64,000 nt of DNA, taken from positions 434,001 to 498,000 of the forward strand of contig NZ_JABVZR010000002.1 of NCBI RefSeq assembly GCF_017163935.1. The letters run 5' to 3'. Shown piece after piece: positions 33,147-41,751 of the stretch. The notes under the pieces are model-generated. The model was not told the DNA's origin. It made no database searches and saw nothing but the letters and a program-made list of their open reading frames with translations. Each line of letters starts with the position of its first letter. Positions within the stretch are counted from its first letter, which is position 1. The translations under genes and the position numbers were made by a program. This DNA comes from Novosphingobium terrae (GTDB lineage Bacteria > Pseudomonadota > Alphaproteobacteria > Sphingomonadales > Sphingomonadaceae).

Positions 33147-36059
33147 ATGATCGACCGCAGGCAGCTTCTGGTTTCAAGCGCGCTGGCCGGTTCCGCGCTT
33201 TCAGGCTGGACATCAGCCTTCGCGGCCCAGACTGAAAATCCTGCGACCGCCCCGCTCTCGCCGGATATGCCCACGCCCCTGGGCCACCTGCCCGCGCCCG
33301 TTCCTGCGCAAGACCCCTCGCTGCATCGCCTCAACGATGGCTGGCGCTTCCATGAGGGTGACATCCCGGTCCCTTCCCCACGCGGCAATGACGAGACCTA
33401 TTCCGCCACCAAGGCCGGCCATGCCCAAGGCGCCGCCGCCCTCGATTACGACGACACCGCCTGGGCACAGGTCCGCGTGCCGCATGACTGGGCCATCGCT
33501 CACCCCATCGAACCCGACCAGAACAACGCCTTCGCCTATCGCCGCCGCGGCATTGGCTGGTATCGCCGCACGCTGCGCCTGCCCGCGCAATGGCATGGCC
33601 GCTTTCTGGAGCTGCAGCTGGGCGGCATCGCGACGCTGGCCACGGTATGGGTCAATGGTGTGGAGGTGGCGCACAGCCATTCGGGCTATGTGCAGCTCAA
33701 CATCGACATCACCCCCTATGTCAGCTTCGGCGCCGAACCCAACACCATCGCCATCCGCGTCGACGGCGATGCCATGGAGGGCTGGTGGTATGAGGGCGCC
33801 GGTCTCTATCGCGACTGCTGGCTGGCGGTGCGTGATCCGCTCCACATCGCCACCGACGGCGTCTGGGCCGATCCACGCCAGAACACCGATGGCAGCTGGC
33901 ATGTGCCGGTGGTCGCCACGCTGGAGAGCAGCGCGGAAACGCCGGGTACAGCCACGCTGGAAGCCATGCTGCATGGCCCGGATGGCAGGATCGTTGCGCA
34001 ACAGCGCCAAAGCGCCACTGTCGCCCCGCTTGGCCAGTCCGAAGCGCGCCTGACGCTACCCATCGCCGCGCCGCAAATGTGGCACCCGGACAGCCCCACG
34101 CTTTACACGCTGGAAACCCGCCTGCTGGATGGATCGGGCAAGCTGCTCGACAGCCGCCACACCCCCATCGGTTTCCGCACCATCCGCTTCGATGCGCAGA
34201 CTGGCTTTCACATCAATGGCCAGCCCCTGAAAATCAAAGGCGTCTGCATCCATCAGGATCATGTGGGCGTGGGCGTCGCCATGCCCGAGGCGCTGTGGGA
34301 ATGGAAGGTGCGCCGCCTCAAGGAGATTGGCTGCAACGCCATCCGCTCCACCCATCACGCCCCCAGCCCCGCGCTGCTCGACGCCTGCGACCGGCAGGGC
34401 ATGCTGGTGATGGACGAAAACCGCCATTTCAACCCCAGCCCCGATTACCTCGCCCAGCTGCAATGGATGGTGCGGCGCGACCGCAACCGCCCCAGCGTCA
34501 TCATGTGGTCAGTGCTGAACGAGGAGCCGATGCAGGGCACCGAGCAGGGTTATGAGATGGTCCGCCGCCTTGCTGCCGCCGTCAAGGCGCTGGACGACAG
34601 CCGCCCCGTCACCGCCGCGATGAACGATGGCATGTTCACCGCGCGCAATGGCACCGATGCTGTCGATCTGGTGGGCTTCAACTACAAGGCCAACTGGTAC
34701 GACCGCTATCACGCGCTCCACCCGGACCGTCCGCTGACCAGCACCGAGGACACCAGCGCGGTGATGACGCGCGGCGAATGGCGCACCGATACCGAGCGCA
34801 ATGTGCTGGGCAGCTATGACACCGAAGCCCCCGAATGGGGCCTGACTCATCACGACAGCTGGCAGATGATCGGCAGCCGGCCCTTTATCGCCGCCACCTT
34901 CGTATGGACCGGCTTCGACTACCACGGCGAGCCAACGCCCCTGCCATGGCCCGCCGCCAGCAGTTCCTTCGGCATTCTCGACATCTGCGGCTTCGGCAAG
35001 ATGGCCTACCACCTGCGCCGCGCACAATGGCGCACTGAACCGGTGCTGGCCCTCGCCCCGCACTGGGATTGGGCTGGGCAGGAAGGCAAGCCGATCCGCG
35101 TGATGGTGCTCACCAATGTGGAACGCGTGGAACTGCGCCTCAATGGCGTGACGGTGGGCATGCAGGACCTCAAGCCCTCCACCATTCCCGAATGGCAGGT
35201 GCCTTATGCCCCCGGCAGACTGGAGGCCATCGGCTTTATCGGCGGCAAGGAGGTGCTGCGCGCAGCGGTAGAAACCACCAGCGCCCCCGCCCGGCTGCGC
35301 CTGACCGCCGACCGCCCGCTGATGCTGGGCACGGGCCGCGATGTGCAGCCCGTCAGCGTCGATCTGCTGGACACCATGGGCCGCCATATCCCCACCGCGA
35401 CAGACCGCGTCACCTTCACCATCGATGGCGGGGAGATCATCGGCGTCGGCAATGGCGACCCGAACGATCACGACTCCGAACTGGCCGAAAACCGCAAGCT
35501 CTTCGCAGGGCTGGCGCAGGTGCTGATCCGCGCGCCCGCAGGCAAGGGCGATCTGGTGCTGACGGCGCGGGTCGCAGGCCTGCCGCCCGCTCGCCTCCTC
35601 ATCCGCGTGGTGGAGGCCGATGTCGGCCCGCAGATCGCCGCCTCCCCCGCCGCGCAGCCGCTGACCGAATGGCGCCGCGCGGAGTTTACCGCCTCGGCGC
35701 CCGATGCCGCCCATGCCTATCCGGCCAGCGCCTGGCAGCACCTGTCCTACGTCCGCCCCGGACGGCTGGAAGAGGCCCAGAGCGCCAACAGCTTCACCCT
35801 GATCCAGAGCCACTACGCCCCGCGCGGCCCCGTGGCCGTGCATGGCGGGCAAGTGGTGTTCTCCGGTGTGTCCGGGCGAGCGCAGCTGTGGATCGACGGC
35901 AAGCTCGCTGCCCGCAAGGACAGCGAAGCCGATGGCCCGCTTCAGGCCGATCTCACCCCGGGCGATAACACCCGCATCCTTACGCTGGCGCTGGAAGCCC
36001 CCGCCGGGAAGCAGGTCGGGTTGAGCAAGGGGGTGACGGTTTGGGCTAAGGAGGTTTAA
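33147..36059 (+). CDS. Exported GH2-family beta-galactosidase
   Basis: 970 aa. An N-terminal twin-arginine-like signal 'MIDRRQLLVSSALAGSA' ends near 'AFAAQ'. Domains: jelly-roll sugar-binding domain (about 60-230, 'VPHDWAI', 'GVEVAHSHSGY'), Ig-like domain (about 235-345), TIM barrel (about 346-630) with acid/base E459 in 'WSVLNEEP' and likely nucleophile E534 in 'LTSTEDTS', then DUF4982-like and GH2-C5-like domains and a C-terminal beta region. It would release terminal beta-linked galactose (or a related sugar such as GlcUA) in the periplasm. It is divergent from the GntR regulator and ends at a nested palindromic element. GH2 also covers beta-mannosidases and glucuronidases, so specificity needs testing. 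Confidence 0.85.
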   Translation: MIDRRQLLVSSALAGSALSGWTSAFAAQTENPATAPLSPDMPTPLGHLPAPVPAQDPSLHRLNDGWRFHEGDIPVPSPRGNDETYSATKAGHAQGAAALDYDDTAWAQVRVPHDWAIAHPIEPDQNNAFAYRRRGIGWYRRTLRLPAQWHGRFLELQLGGIATLATVWVNGVEVAHSHSGYVQLNIDITPYVSFGAEPNTIAIRVDGDAMEGWWYEGAGLYRDCWLAVRDPLHIATDGVWADPRQNTDGSWHVPVVATLESSAETPGTATLEAMLHGPDGRIVAQQRQSATVAPLGQSEARLTLPIAAPQMWHPDSPTLYTLETRLLDGSGKLLDSRHTPIGFRTIRFDAQTGFHINGQPLKIKGVCIHQDHVGVGVAMPEALWEWKVRRLKEIGCNAIRSTHHAPSPALLDACDRQGMLVMDENRHFNPSPDYLAQLQWMVRRDRNRPSVIMWSVLNEEPMQGTEQGYEMVRRLAAAVKALDDSRPVTAAMNDGMFTARNGTDAVDLVGFNYKANWYDRYHALHPDRPLTSTEDTSAVMTRGEWRTDTERNVLGSYDTEAPEWGLTHHDSWQMIGSRPFIAATFVWTGFDYHGEPTPLPWPAASSSFGILDICGFGKMAYHLRRAQWRTEPVLALAPHWDWAGQEGKPIRVMVLTNVERVELRLNGVTVGMQDLKPSTIPEWQVPYAPGRLEAIGFIGGKEVLRAAVETTSAPARLRLTADRPLMLGTGRDVQPVSVDLLDTMGRHIPTATDRVTFTIDGGEIIGVGNGDPNDHDSELAENRKLFAGLAQVLIRAPAGKGDLVLTARVAGLPPARLLIRVVEADVGPQIAASPAAQPLTEWRRAEFTASAPDAAHAYPASAWQHLSYVRPGRLEEAQSANSFTLIQSHYAPRGPVAVHGGQVVFSGVSGRAQLWIDGKLAARKDSEADGPLQADLTPGDNTRILTLALEAPAGKQVGLSKGVTVWAKEV

Positions 36060-36067
36060 AAAGAGAA

Positions 36068-36298
36068 TGCGAGGGGGTTACCCCCTCGCGCTCCCATAAC
36101 GTCTTCCGGCGATGGCGCAGTGGCCCCCAATCGTGACGCGCTAACTCTCCACCTGCGCAACCAAAAAGCGCCGCAGGCAGGAAGCCCCGACGCCCATGTT
36201 TTCATGTGAAAGCCTGCGGCGCCGCGACGTTATCCTATGGCCGAACCCGAAGCACCACGTAGACATTCACGGGAGCGCGAGGGGATAATCCCCTCGCA
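36068..36298. repeat. Nested inverted-repeat element in a convergent intergenic region
   Basis: Three pairs of complementary segments are nested. Outer: hairpin GCGAGGGGG/CCCCCTCGC (36069-36089) and an inverted copy GCGAGGGGA/TCCCCTCGC (36277-36297), each with a 3-nt loop and sharing the flank CGCTCCC. Middle: ATAACGTC (36096-36103) with GACGTTAT (36226-36233). Inner: GCGCCGCAGGC (36168-36178) with GCCTGCGGCGC (36212-36222). The outer copies differ by a G-C to A-T swap that keeps pairing. It lies between the ends of the GH2 and nagE genes and resembles a REP/BIME-type palindromic repeat; it may also act as a bidirectional terminator. Confidence 0.7.
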
Positions 36299-36316
36299 TC
36301 TTTCCCTTTTCCCCCT

Positions 36317-38029
36317 TCAACACCAACCAGCAATAACCTCCGGCGCAAAGAGCAGATGCCACACGGCCCCGCTCCGGGCGCTGCCGCGCAACCCCATCTC
36401 CGCCAGCGCAGGCAGATCGGGCGCACTGGCGCTCTCCACCAACAAACGACTGTGGCTGGCCGCAACCGAGCGGACCTCACCCAAGGCCGACAACAGATCT
36501 GCAGGCAGGCGCGTCAGCTCCAAAGCGACGGGCGCATCGGGCACATCGGCGCTCTCAGCCACCGTCGCCTCGCCGCCGCCTGCTGCCGCCGCCGCGCGGA
36601 TATCGCCCGCCACGGCATCGGCGATAGGGCCAAGCACCACCTGCAGCGCCTGCGCCGAAGGGCGGATGATCCCCTTGGCGCCCAGCGCGCGCAGCGCAGG
36701 TTCATTCACCACGCCCTGATCCGCGACCACCAGCCGCAGCCTTGTGGTGCAGGCACCGATCTCGCGCAGGTTCGCCGCGCCACCCAGCGCCAGAACGAAA
36801 GCCCCGCCGCGCTCGCTGGCCGAGGTGGTGGGCATGACGGCCACCGCTTCATCCTCGCGCCCCGGTGTCTTCAGGTTGAGCTTCACGATCGCCACGCGGA
36901 ACACTGCGTAATAGAGCCCGAACCACAGGAGCCCCACCGGGATCAGCATCAGCGGCCTGGTCGCCTTGGAGAAGTTCAGCACATAGTCGAACAGCCCCGC
37001 CGAAAAGCCGAAGCCCAGATGCACCCCCAGCGCCGACATCAGCGCCATGGAGGCCCCCGTCAGCACCGCATGCAGCGCAAAGAGCATGGGCGCGAGGAAC
37101 ATGAAGCTGAACTCGATGGGCTCGGTCACGCCGGTCAGGAAGGAGGTTGCCGCCAGGGACAGCAGCATGCCCCCGGTCGCCTTGCGGCGTTCCGGTTTGG
37201 CGGTGTGATACATGGCAAGGCAGGCGGCGGGCAGGCCGAACATCATCACCGGGAAGAAGCCGCTCATAAAGCCGCCCGCCGTGGGGTCGCCCGCGAAGAA
37301 GCGCCTCAGATCGCCGCTGGCGCCGTGATAGTCGCCCAGCACGAACCAGGCGATGTTGTTGAGGATATGATGCAGCCCGGTCACCAGCAACAACCGGTTG
37401 AGTGTGCCATAGATGAAGAGGCCAAAGCCGCCGCTGCCTAGTGCCGCGCGGCTCAATGCATCGACGCCATGGTCGATGGCGGTGAAGCTGGCGCCGACCA
37501 CGCCCGCGATCACGATGCCGAAAGCGCCCGCAACGATGGGCACAAAGCGCCGACCGCCGAAAAAGGCGAGATATTCAGGCGGCTTGAAGCCGGAAAAGCG
37601 GTTGTAACCCACGCCGCCGACAATGCCGGAAAGGATGCCGATGGGCACGGCGAGGCGGGCAATCGGCACATCGCGCCATCCGGCCTCCACCACCGCCCAG
37701 GCGACTTTGGGCACGCCTTGCGTCACCTCGGGCGGCACGGCGAGCAGCATCTTGGCGCCCTCGCTGGCGACCAGAAAGCACACCACACCGGCCAGAGCCG
37801 CCGCCCCATTACTGTCCCGCGCAAAGCCTGTCGCCACGCCGATGGCGAAGAGCAGGCCGAGATGCGCGAACATCGCATTGCCCGCCGCGCTGACAAAGCT
37901 GAGGTTCAGCAGATCCGGCTGGCCCAGCCGCAGCAGCAGCGCCGCCATTGGCAGCACGGCAATGGGCAGCATCAGTGCCCGGCCCAGATTCTGCACCTGC
38001 TCTCCCAGCGATTTGCTGAAATGCTTCAC
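36317..38029 (-). CDS. nagE: PTS N-acetylglucosamine-specific EIICB permease
   Basis: 570 aa. The EIIC domain (about 1-390, ten hydrophobic segments) has the sugar-site residues in 'GLHHILNN' (H220) and 'TEPIEFSF' (E303), and the opening 'LGRALMLPIAVLPMAALLLR' typical of the Glc/GlcNAc family. The EIIB domain follows with phospho-Cys C427 in 'IGACTTRLRL'. About 90 further residues look like a second EIIB domain that lacks the cysteine ('VAASHSRLLV'). It imports GlcNAc as GlcNAc-6-P using phosphate from the fused EIIA-HPr-EI encoded just upstream. GTG 38029 overlaps that gene's stop by four bases. Confidence 0.9.
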   Translation of the reverse strand: MKHFSKSLGEQVQNLGRALMLPIAVLPMAALLLRLGQPDLLNLSFVSAAGNAMFAHLGLLFAIGVATGFARDSNGAAALAGVVCFLVASEGAKMLLAVPPEVTQGVPKVAWAVVEAGWRDVPIARLAVPIGILSGIVGGVGYNRFSGFKPPEYLAFFGGRRFVPIVAGAFGIVIAGVVGASFTAIDHGVDALSRAALGSGGFGLFIYGTLNRLLLVTGLHHILNNIAWFVLGDYHGASGDLRRFFAGDPTAGGFMSGFFPVMMFGLPAACLAMYHTAKPERRKATGGMLLSLAATSFLTGVTEPIEFSFMFLAPMLFALHAVLTGASMALMSALGVHLGFGFSAGLFDYVLNFSKATRPLMLIPVGLLWFGLYYAVFRVAIVKLNLKTPGREDEAVAVMPTTSASERGGAFVLALGGAANLREIGACTTRLRLVVADQGVVNEPALRALGAKGIIRPSAQALQVVLGPIADAVAGDIRAAAAAGGGEATVAESADVPDAPVALELTRLPADLLSALGEVRSVAASHSRLLVESASAPDLPALAEMGLRGSARSGAVWHLLFAPEVIAGWC

Positions 38030-40563
38030 TGACCAGCCCCCTCAATCGCTGTTTCATGCTGCACGCGCATCAGCAGCCCCCCGACCAGAGCGCGGACCTC
38101 CTTTGCCGAGGACACCGCGCAAACCTCCGCCGCCAGCGCCTTGCAGGCCTCCAGCGTCAGCACGCGCACCAGCGCCTTGACCTCGGGCACCATGGCTGGC
38201 GCGGCGGAAAGTTCACTCACCCCCAGCCCGATCAGGATCGGCACGGCCAACAGGTCCGACGCCAAACCGCCGCAGACGCCGACCCATTTGCCATGGCGCG
38301 CCGCTCCGGCGCAGGTCTGGCCGATCAGGCGCAGCACGGCAGGGTCCAGCCCATCGATCCCGCCTGCCACCGCCGGATTGCCCCGATCCATGGCCAGCGT
38401 GTATTGCGTGAGATCGTTGGTGCCGATCGACAGGAAATCGCATTGCGCCGCCAGAGCATCGGCCATCACGGCGGCGGCAGGGGTTTCCACCATCACACCC
38501 AGCGGCGGCATGGCGGTGCCCATGGCCTCCGCTTCGGCCTGAAGGGCGGTGCGGACGGCCTGCAACTCATCGACGCGAGCGATCATCGGCGCCATGATGC
38601 GCAAATCGCCCGAGGGCACTGCCCTCAGAATGGCGCGCAACTGAGCCAAAAGAATATCGCGCCGCGCCAGCGCCACGCGGATGCCGCGCAGGCCCAGCGC
38701 CGGGTTTTCCTCGGGCGCGATGGGCAGATAGGGCGCGGGCTTGTCGCCGCCGATGTCAAGCAGCCGCACGATCAGCGGGCGCCCTTCCAGAGCTTTGGCG
38801 ATGGCGGCGTAATCCTCCGCCTGCTCGGCTTCCGAAGGCGCGGTTGCGCGGTTCAGGAACAGGAATTCGGTGCGCAGCAGGCCGCATCCCTCCGCCCCCT
38901 GAGCCACGGCCTTCGAAGCATCGCCCAACGAGCCGAGATTGGCGAAGACCTCGATCCGCTCGCCATCGGCCATGCGCGCTTCCTGGTGAGCACTGGCCAG
39001 AGCTGCGGCGCGGCGCGCGGCGCGGCCTGCCTTCTCTGCGCGAGCCTGTTCCAGACGCGGTGTGCCGGGGGCGATTTCCAGCCGTTCGCCCCCGGCATCC
39101 AACACCAGCGCTTCTCCTGCCGCCAGTGTCAGAAGTCGTTCGCCCAGCGCCACCAGAGCGGGGATGCCCCGGCTGGCGGCAATGATCGCGACATGCGATG
39201 TCGGCCCGCCGCGCGCCATGGCAATGCCCACCACGCGCGAGGCATCCAGCGCTGCCACTTGCGAGGGCAGCAGATCCTCGGCGATCAGGATGGCGTTCTC
39301 GGGCGCTTCCTGAGCCGGGGGCTCCTGCCCGGCCAGCTGCCATTGCAGGCGCAATTCCAGATCGAGCAGATCGTCGGCCCGCTCGGCAAAGCGCGGATCT
39401 GATTGCGCGCGCAGGGCTGCTGCCTGCGCCTGCAGTTCCTGCCGCCAGCTGATCCCGGCGCTGAGGCCAGAGGCGATACGGGCATGGGTTGCGGCAATCA
39501 GTTCGGGGTCTTCAAGGAAGCCCAGATGCGCGGCAAGGATCGCCTGCTGGGCCGGAGTGCCCTGACTGGCCTCACCGTCCATCTGCTGGCGCAGCGCGGC
39601 CAATGCCGCATCGAGCCGCGCCTGTTCGCTGGCGATGCCGCCTGCCTGCACAAGGATCTCCGGCTCGGCGCGCGCCAGCCGCCAGGCCTGCCCGACCGCC
39701 AGACCGGGCGCAGCCGTCACGCCGGACAGCACGTCCCCGGGTTCCAGCGGCAGCACCGAAGGTTGCTCTGCGATCACCTCAGGGGTTTCTTCAGGCAAGG
39801 GAGCGCCCTCGCCCATGCCGCTGGCGATCAGGTCGGCCAGAGCGTCCAGCGCCTCCTCGGCCTGACCGCCGCTGGCCAGCAGGGTGATGGTATCGCCATG
39901 ACGCACTGCCAGACGCAGCATCGCGCTGGGGCTGGCCAGCGAGGCCTGCTCATCGCCCCGCGCCACGCGCACCTGCGCCGCAAAACCGCGCAGCACTTGT
40001 GCCAAACGCGCGCATGGCCGCGCATGCAGCCCATGGGCCAGAGGCACGCGCAAAACCCGCTGGGCCGTTGGCGAGAAAGCTGCGGTGGCCTCTCCAGCCT
40101 GCGCCGCGCCCACCAGCACGCCCAGCGCATCGCCCACACGCACCGGCCCGGCGGCGGCGCGCGGCTCAAACACCAGCCCCGCGCTTTCGGTCACGATGAT
40201 CGGCGTCACCAGACTTTTGACGCGACCGCCCACCAGCGCCAGATCGACGCGCAACAGCGGATCGCCCGCCGCCACCTGCGCGCCCACGCTGACCAGTGGC
40301 GCAAAGCCCTGCCCGCCCAGCCGCACCGTATCGAGGCCAACATGCATCAGCACATCCACCCCCGGCGCCAGACGCAGGGTGACGGCATGGCCCGCCTCAT
40401 GCACCGCCACCACCTCTCCGGCGGCGGGGGCATGCAGCGTGTCGCCCAGCGGATCGATGGCCAGACCGTCCCCCAGCAAGCGCCCGGCGAAGACCGGATC
40501 GGGCACCTCCTCCAGCGCGCAGAGCCAGCCGTCGAAAGGCGCGACAAGAGGAATCTGGATCAT
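38026..40563 (-). CDS. nagF: Fused PTS EIIA-HPr-EI protein
   Basis: 845 aa with three phosphotransfer modules. EIIA-Glc-like domain (1-150) with H74 in 'VLMHVGLDTVRLGG'; HPr (about 168-255) with H180 in 'HGLHARPCARL'; EI (about 275-835) with H457 in 'GGPTSHVAIIAASRGIPA', PEP-binding 'LLRTEFLFLNR' and 'FLSIGTNDLTQYTLAMDR'. It takes phosphate from PEP to EIIB of NagE, so this operon needs no external EI or HPr for sugar entry. ATG 40563 begins directly with the EIIA fold; the gene follows nagA after 27 bases. Fusions of this order are known from GlcNAc loci of Xanthomonas and Pseudomonas. Confidence 0.92.
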   Translation of the reverse strand: MIQIPLVAPFDGWLCALEEVPDPVFAGRLLGDGLAIDPLGDTLHAPAAGEVVAVHEAGHAVTLRLAPGVDVLMHVGLDTVRLGGQGFAPLVSVGAQVAAGDPLLRVDLALVGGRVKSLVTPIIVTESAGLVFEPRAAAGPVRVGDALGVLVGAAQAGEATAAFSPTAQRVLRVPLAHGLHARPCARLAQVLRGFAAQVRVARGDEQASLASPSAMLRLAVRHGDTITLLASGGQAEEALDALADLIASGMGEGAPLPEETPEVIAEQPSVLPLEPGDVLSGVTAAPGLAVGQAWRLARAEPEILVQAGGIASEQARLDAALAALRQQMDGEASQGTPAQQAILAAHLGFLEDPELIAATHARIASGLSAGISWRQELQAQAAALRAQSDPRFAERADDLLDLELRLQWQLAGQEPPAQEAPENAILIAEDLLPSQVAALDASRVVGIAMARGGPTSHVAIIAASRGIPALVALGERLLTLAAGEALVLDAGGERLEIAPGTPRLEQARAEKAGRAARRAAALASAHQEARMADGERIEVFANLGSLGDASKAVAQGAEGCGLLRTEFLFLNRATAPSEAEQAEDYAAIAKALEGRPLIVRLLDIGGDKPAPYLPIAPEENPALGLRGIRVALARRDILLAQLRAILRAVPSGDLRIMAPMIARVDELQAVRTALQAEAEAMGTAMPPLGVMVETPAAAVMADALAAQCDFLSIGTNDLTQYTLAMDRGNPAVAGGIDGLDPAVLRLIGQTCAGAARHGKWVGVCGGLASDLLAVPILIGLGVSELSAAPAMVPEVKALVRVLTLEACKALAAEVCAVSSAKEVRALVGGLLMRVQHETAIEGAGQ

Positions 40564-40590
40564 CGGATCATCCGTCAGAAAGAGAAAGGC

Positions 40591-41751
40591 TCAGGCAGCG
40601 ACGCGTTCGGCCGCAACCGGGCGCCCGCCAATCCATGTCTGCACGGCATTCAGCCCCGCGTCGAGCATCACGAAATCCGCCCGCTGCCCTGCCGCCAGCG
40701 TGCCCAGATCATGGCCGAGGCGCAAAAACTCCGCCGGCGTGGCCGAGGCCATGCGCGAGGCCGAGGCTACATCGCAGCCCGACAGCGCGACCATAGTGCG
40801 CACGGCGCCCGCCATATCCAGCCCGGAACCGGCCAGCGTGCCCGAAGCATCGGTGCAGATGCCGTCCTTCACAAAGATCTCGCGCCCATCGAGCAGGAAG
40901 GGTTTGCCGCCATTGCCCACGCCGGGCATGGCATCGGTGACCAGCATCAGCCGTTCAACACCCTTGGCTTTCAGCGCCAGCTTCAAGGCAGCGCCCGCCA
41001 CATGCACGCCATCGGCGATGAGGCCGCAGAAGGTTTCATCGCTGGTCAGGGCGGCCCCCACCATACCCGGCGCGCGATGCAGCAACGGCGACATGGCGTT
41101 GTAGAGATGCGTCACCCCGCGCACGCCATGAGCAAAACCGTCCAGCGCCTGCTCAAGGCTGGCATCGGTGTGGCCTGCGCTCAGGATCACGCCTGCTGCG
41201 GCCAGACGCTCCAGATCGGCAGGATCGGCCAGTTCAGGGGCCAGAGTCAGCATCACCACGCCCTTGCGGGGGCGGGTGAGCAGTTCCATCACCTCTGGGT
41301 CGAGGCGGATCAGCCGCTCCTCCAGATGGATGCCCTTGCGCTTGGGGTTGATGAAAGGCCCCTCGATATGAGCGCCCAGCACGCCGGGGATGCCTGCCTC
41401 AATGGCCGCGTCCACCGCATCCAGCGCTTTGGCGATCACCACAGGGCGGTCGCTGATCAGCGTGGGCAGAAAGGCGGTGGTGCCATATTGGGCATGGGCC
41501 GCGCCGATGGCGGCGATCCCGGCCACCGTGGGCTCATCGTTGAACAGCACGCCGCCGCCGCCATTGACCTGCGTGTCGACAAAGCCGGGCAGCAGCCAGC
41601 CGCCGCCCAGATCGATGCGGTGATCGTCATCGGCGCCGACCGTGGCCGGGGTGATGGCGGCGATGCGGCCATCCTTCAACTCCAGCCTTGCGGCGGAGAG
41701 GATCTCTTGGCCGGCCAGAATATGGCCATTGTGCAGGAAAAGGCAGGTCAT
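40591..41751 (-). CDS. nagA: N-acetylglucosamine-6-phosphate deacetylase
   Basis: 386 aa. Amidohydrolase fold with 'LLPGFVDTQVNGGGG', metal-ligand Glu in 'GAHIEGPFINP', metal His in 'LSAGHTDA' and 'THLYNAMSP', and catalytic Asp in 'LVTDAMPGVG'. It removes acetate from GlcNAc-6-P to give GlcN-6-P in the cytoplasm. ATG 41751 overlaps the SIS gene stop (ATGA); longer frames run into that gene. It lies second in the four-gene operon, so its substrate comes from NagE. No isomerase-type NagB of the NagB-I family was seen; the SIS protein is the probable deaminase. Confidence 0.93.
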   Translation of the reverse strand: MTCLFLHNGHILAGQEILSAARLELKDGRIAAITPATVGADDDHRIDLGGGWLLPGFVDTQVNGGGGVLFNDEPTVAGIAAIGAAHAQYGTTAFLPTLISDRPVVIAKALDAVDAAIEAGIPGVLGAHIEGPFINPKRKGIHLEERLIRLDPEVMELLTRPRKGVVMLTLAPELADPADLERLAAAGVILSAGHTDASLEQALDGFAHGVRGVTHLYNAMSPLLHRAPGMVGAALTSDETFCGLIADGVHVAGAALKLALKAKGVERLMLVTDAMPGVGNGGKPFLLDGREIFVKDGICTDASGTLAGSGLDMAGAVRTMVALSGCDVASASRMASATPAEFLRLGHDLGTLAAGQRADFVMLDAGLNAVQTWIGGRPVAAERVAA

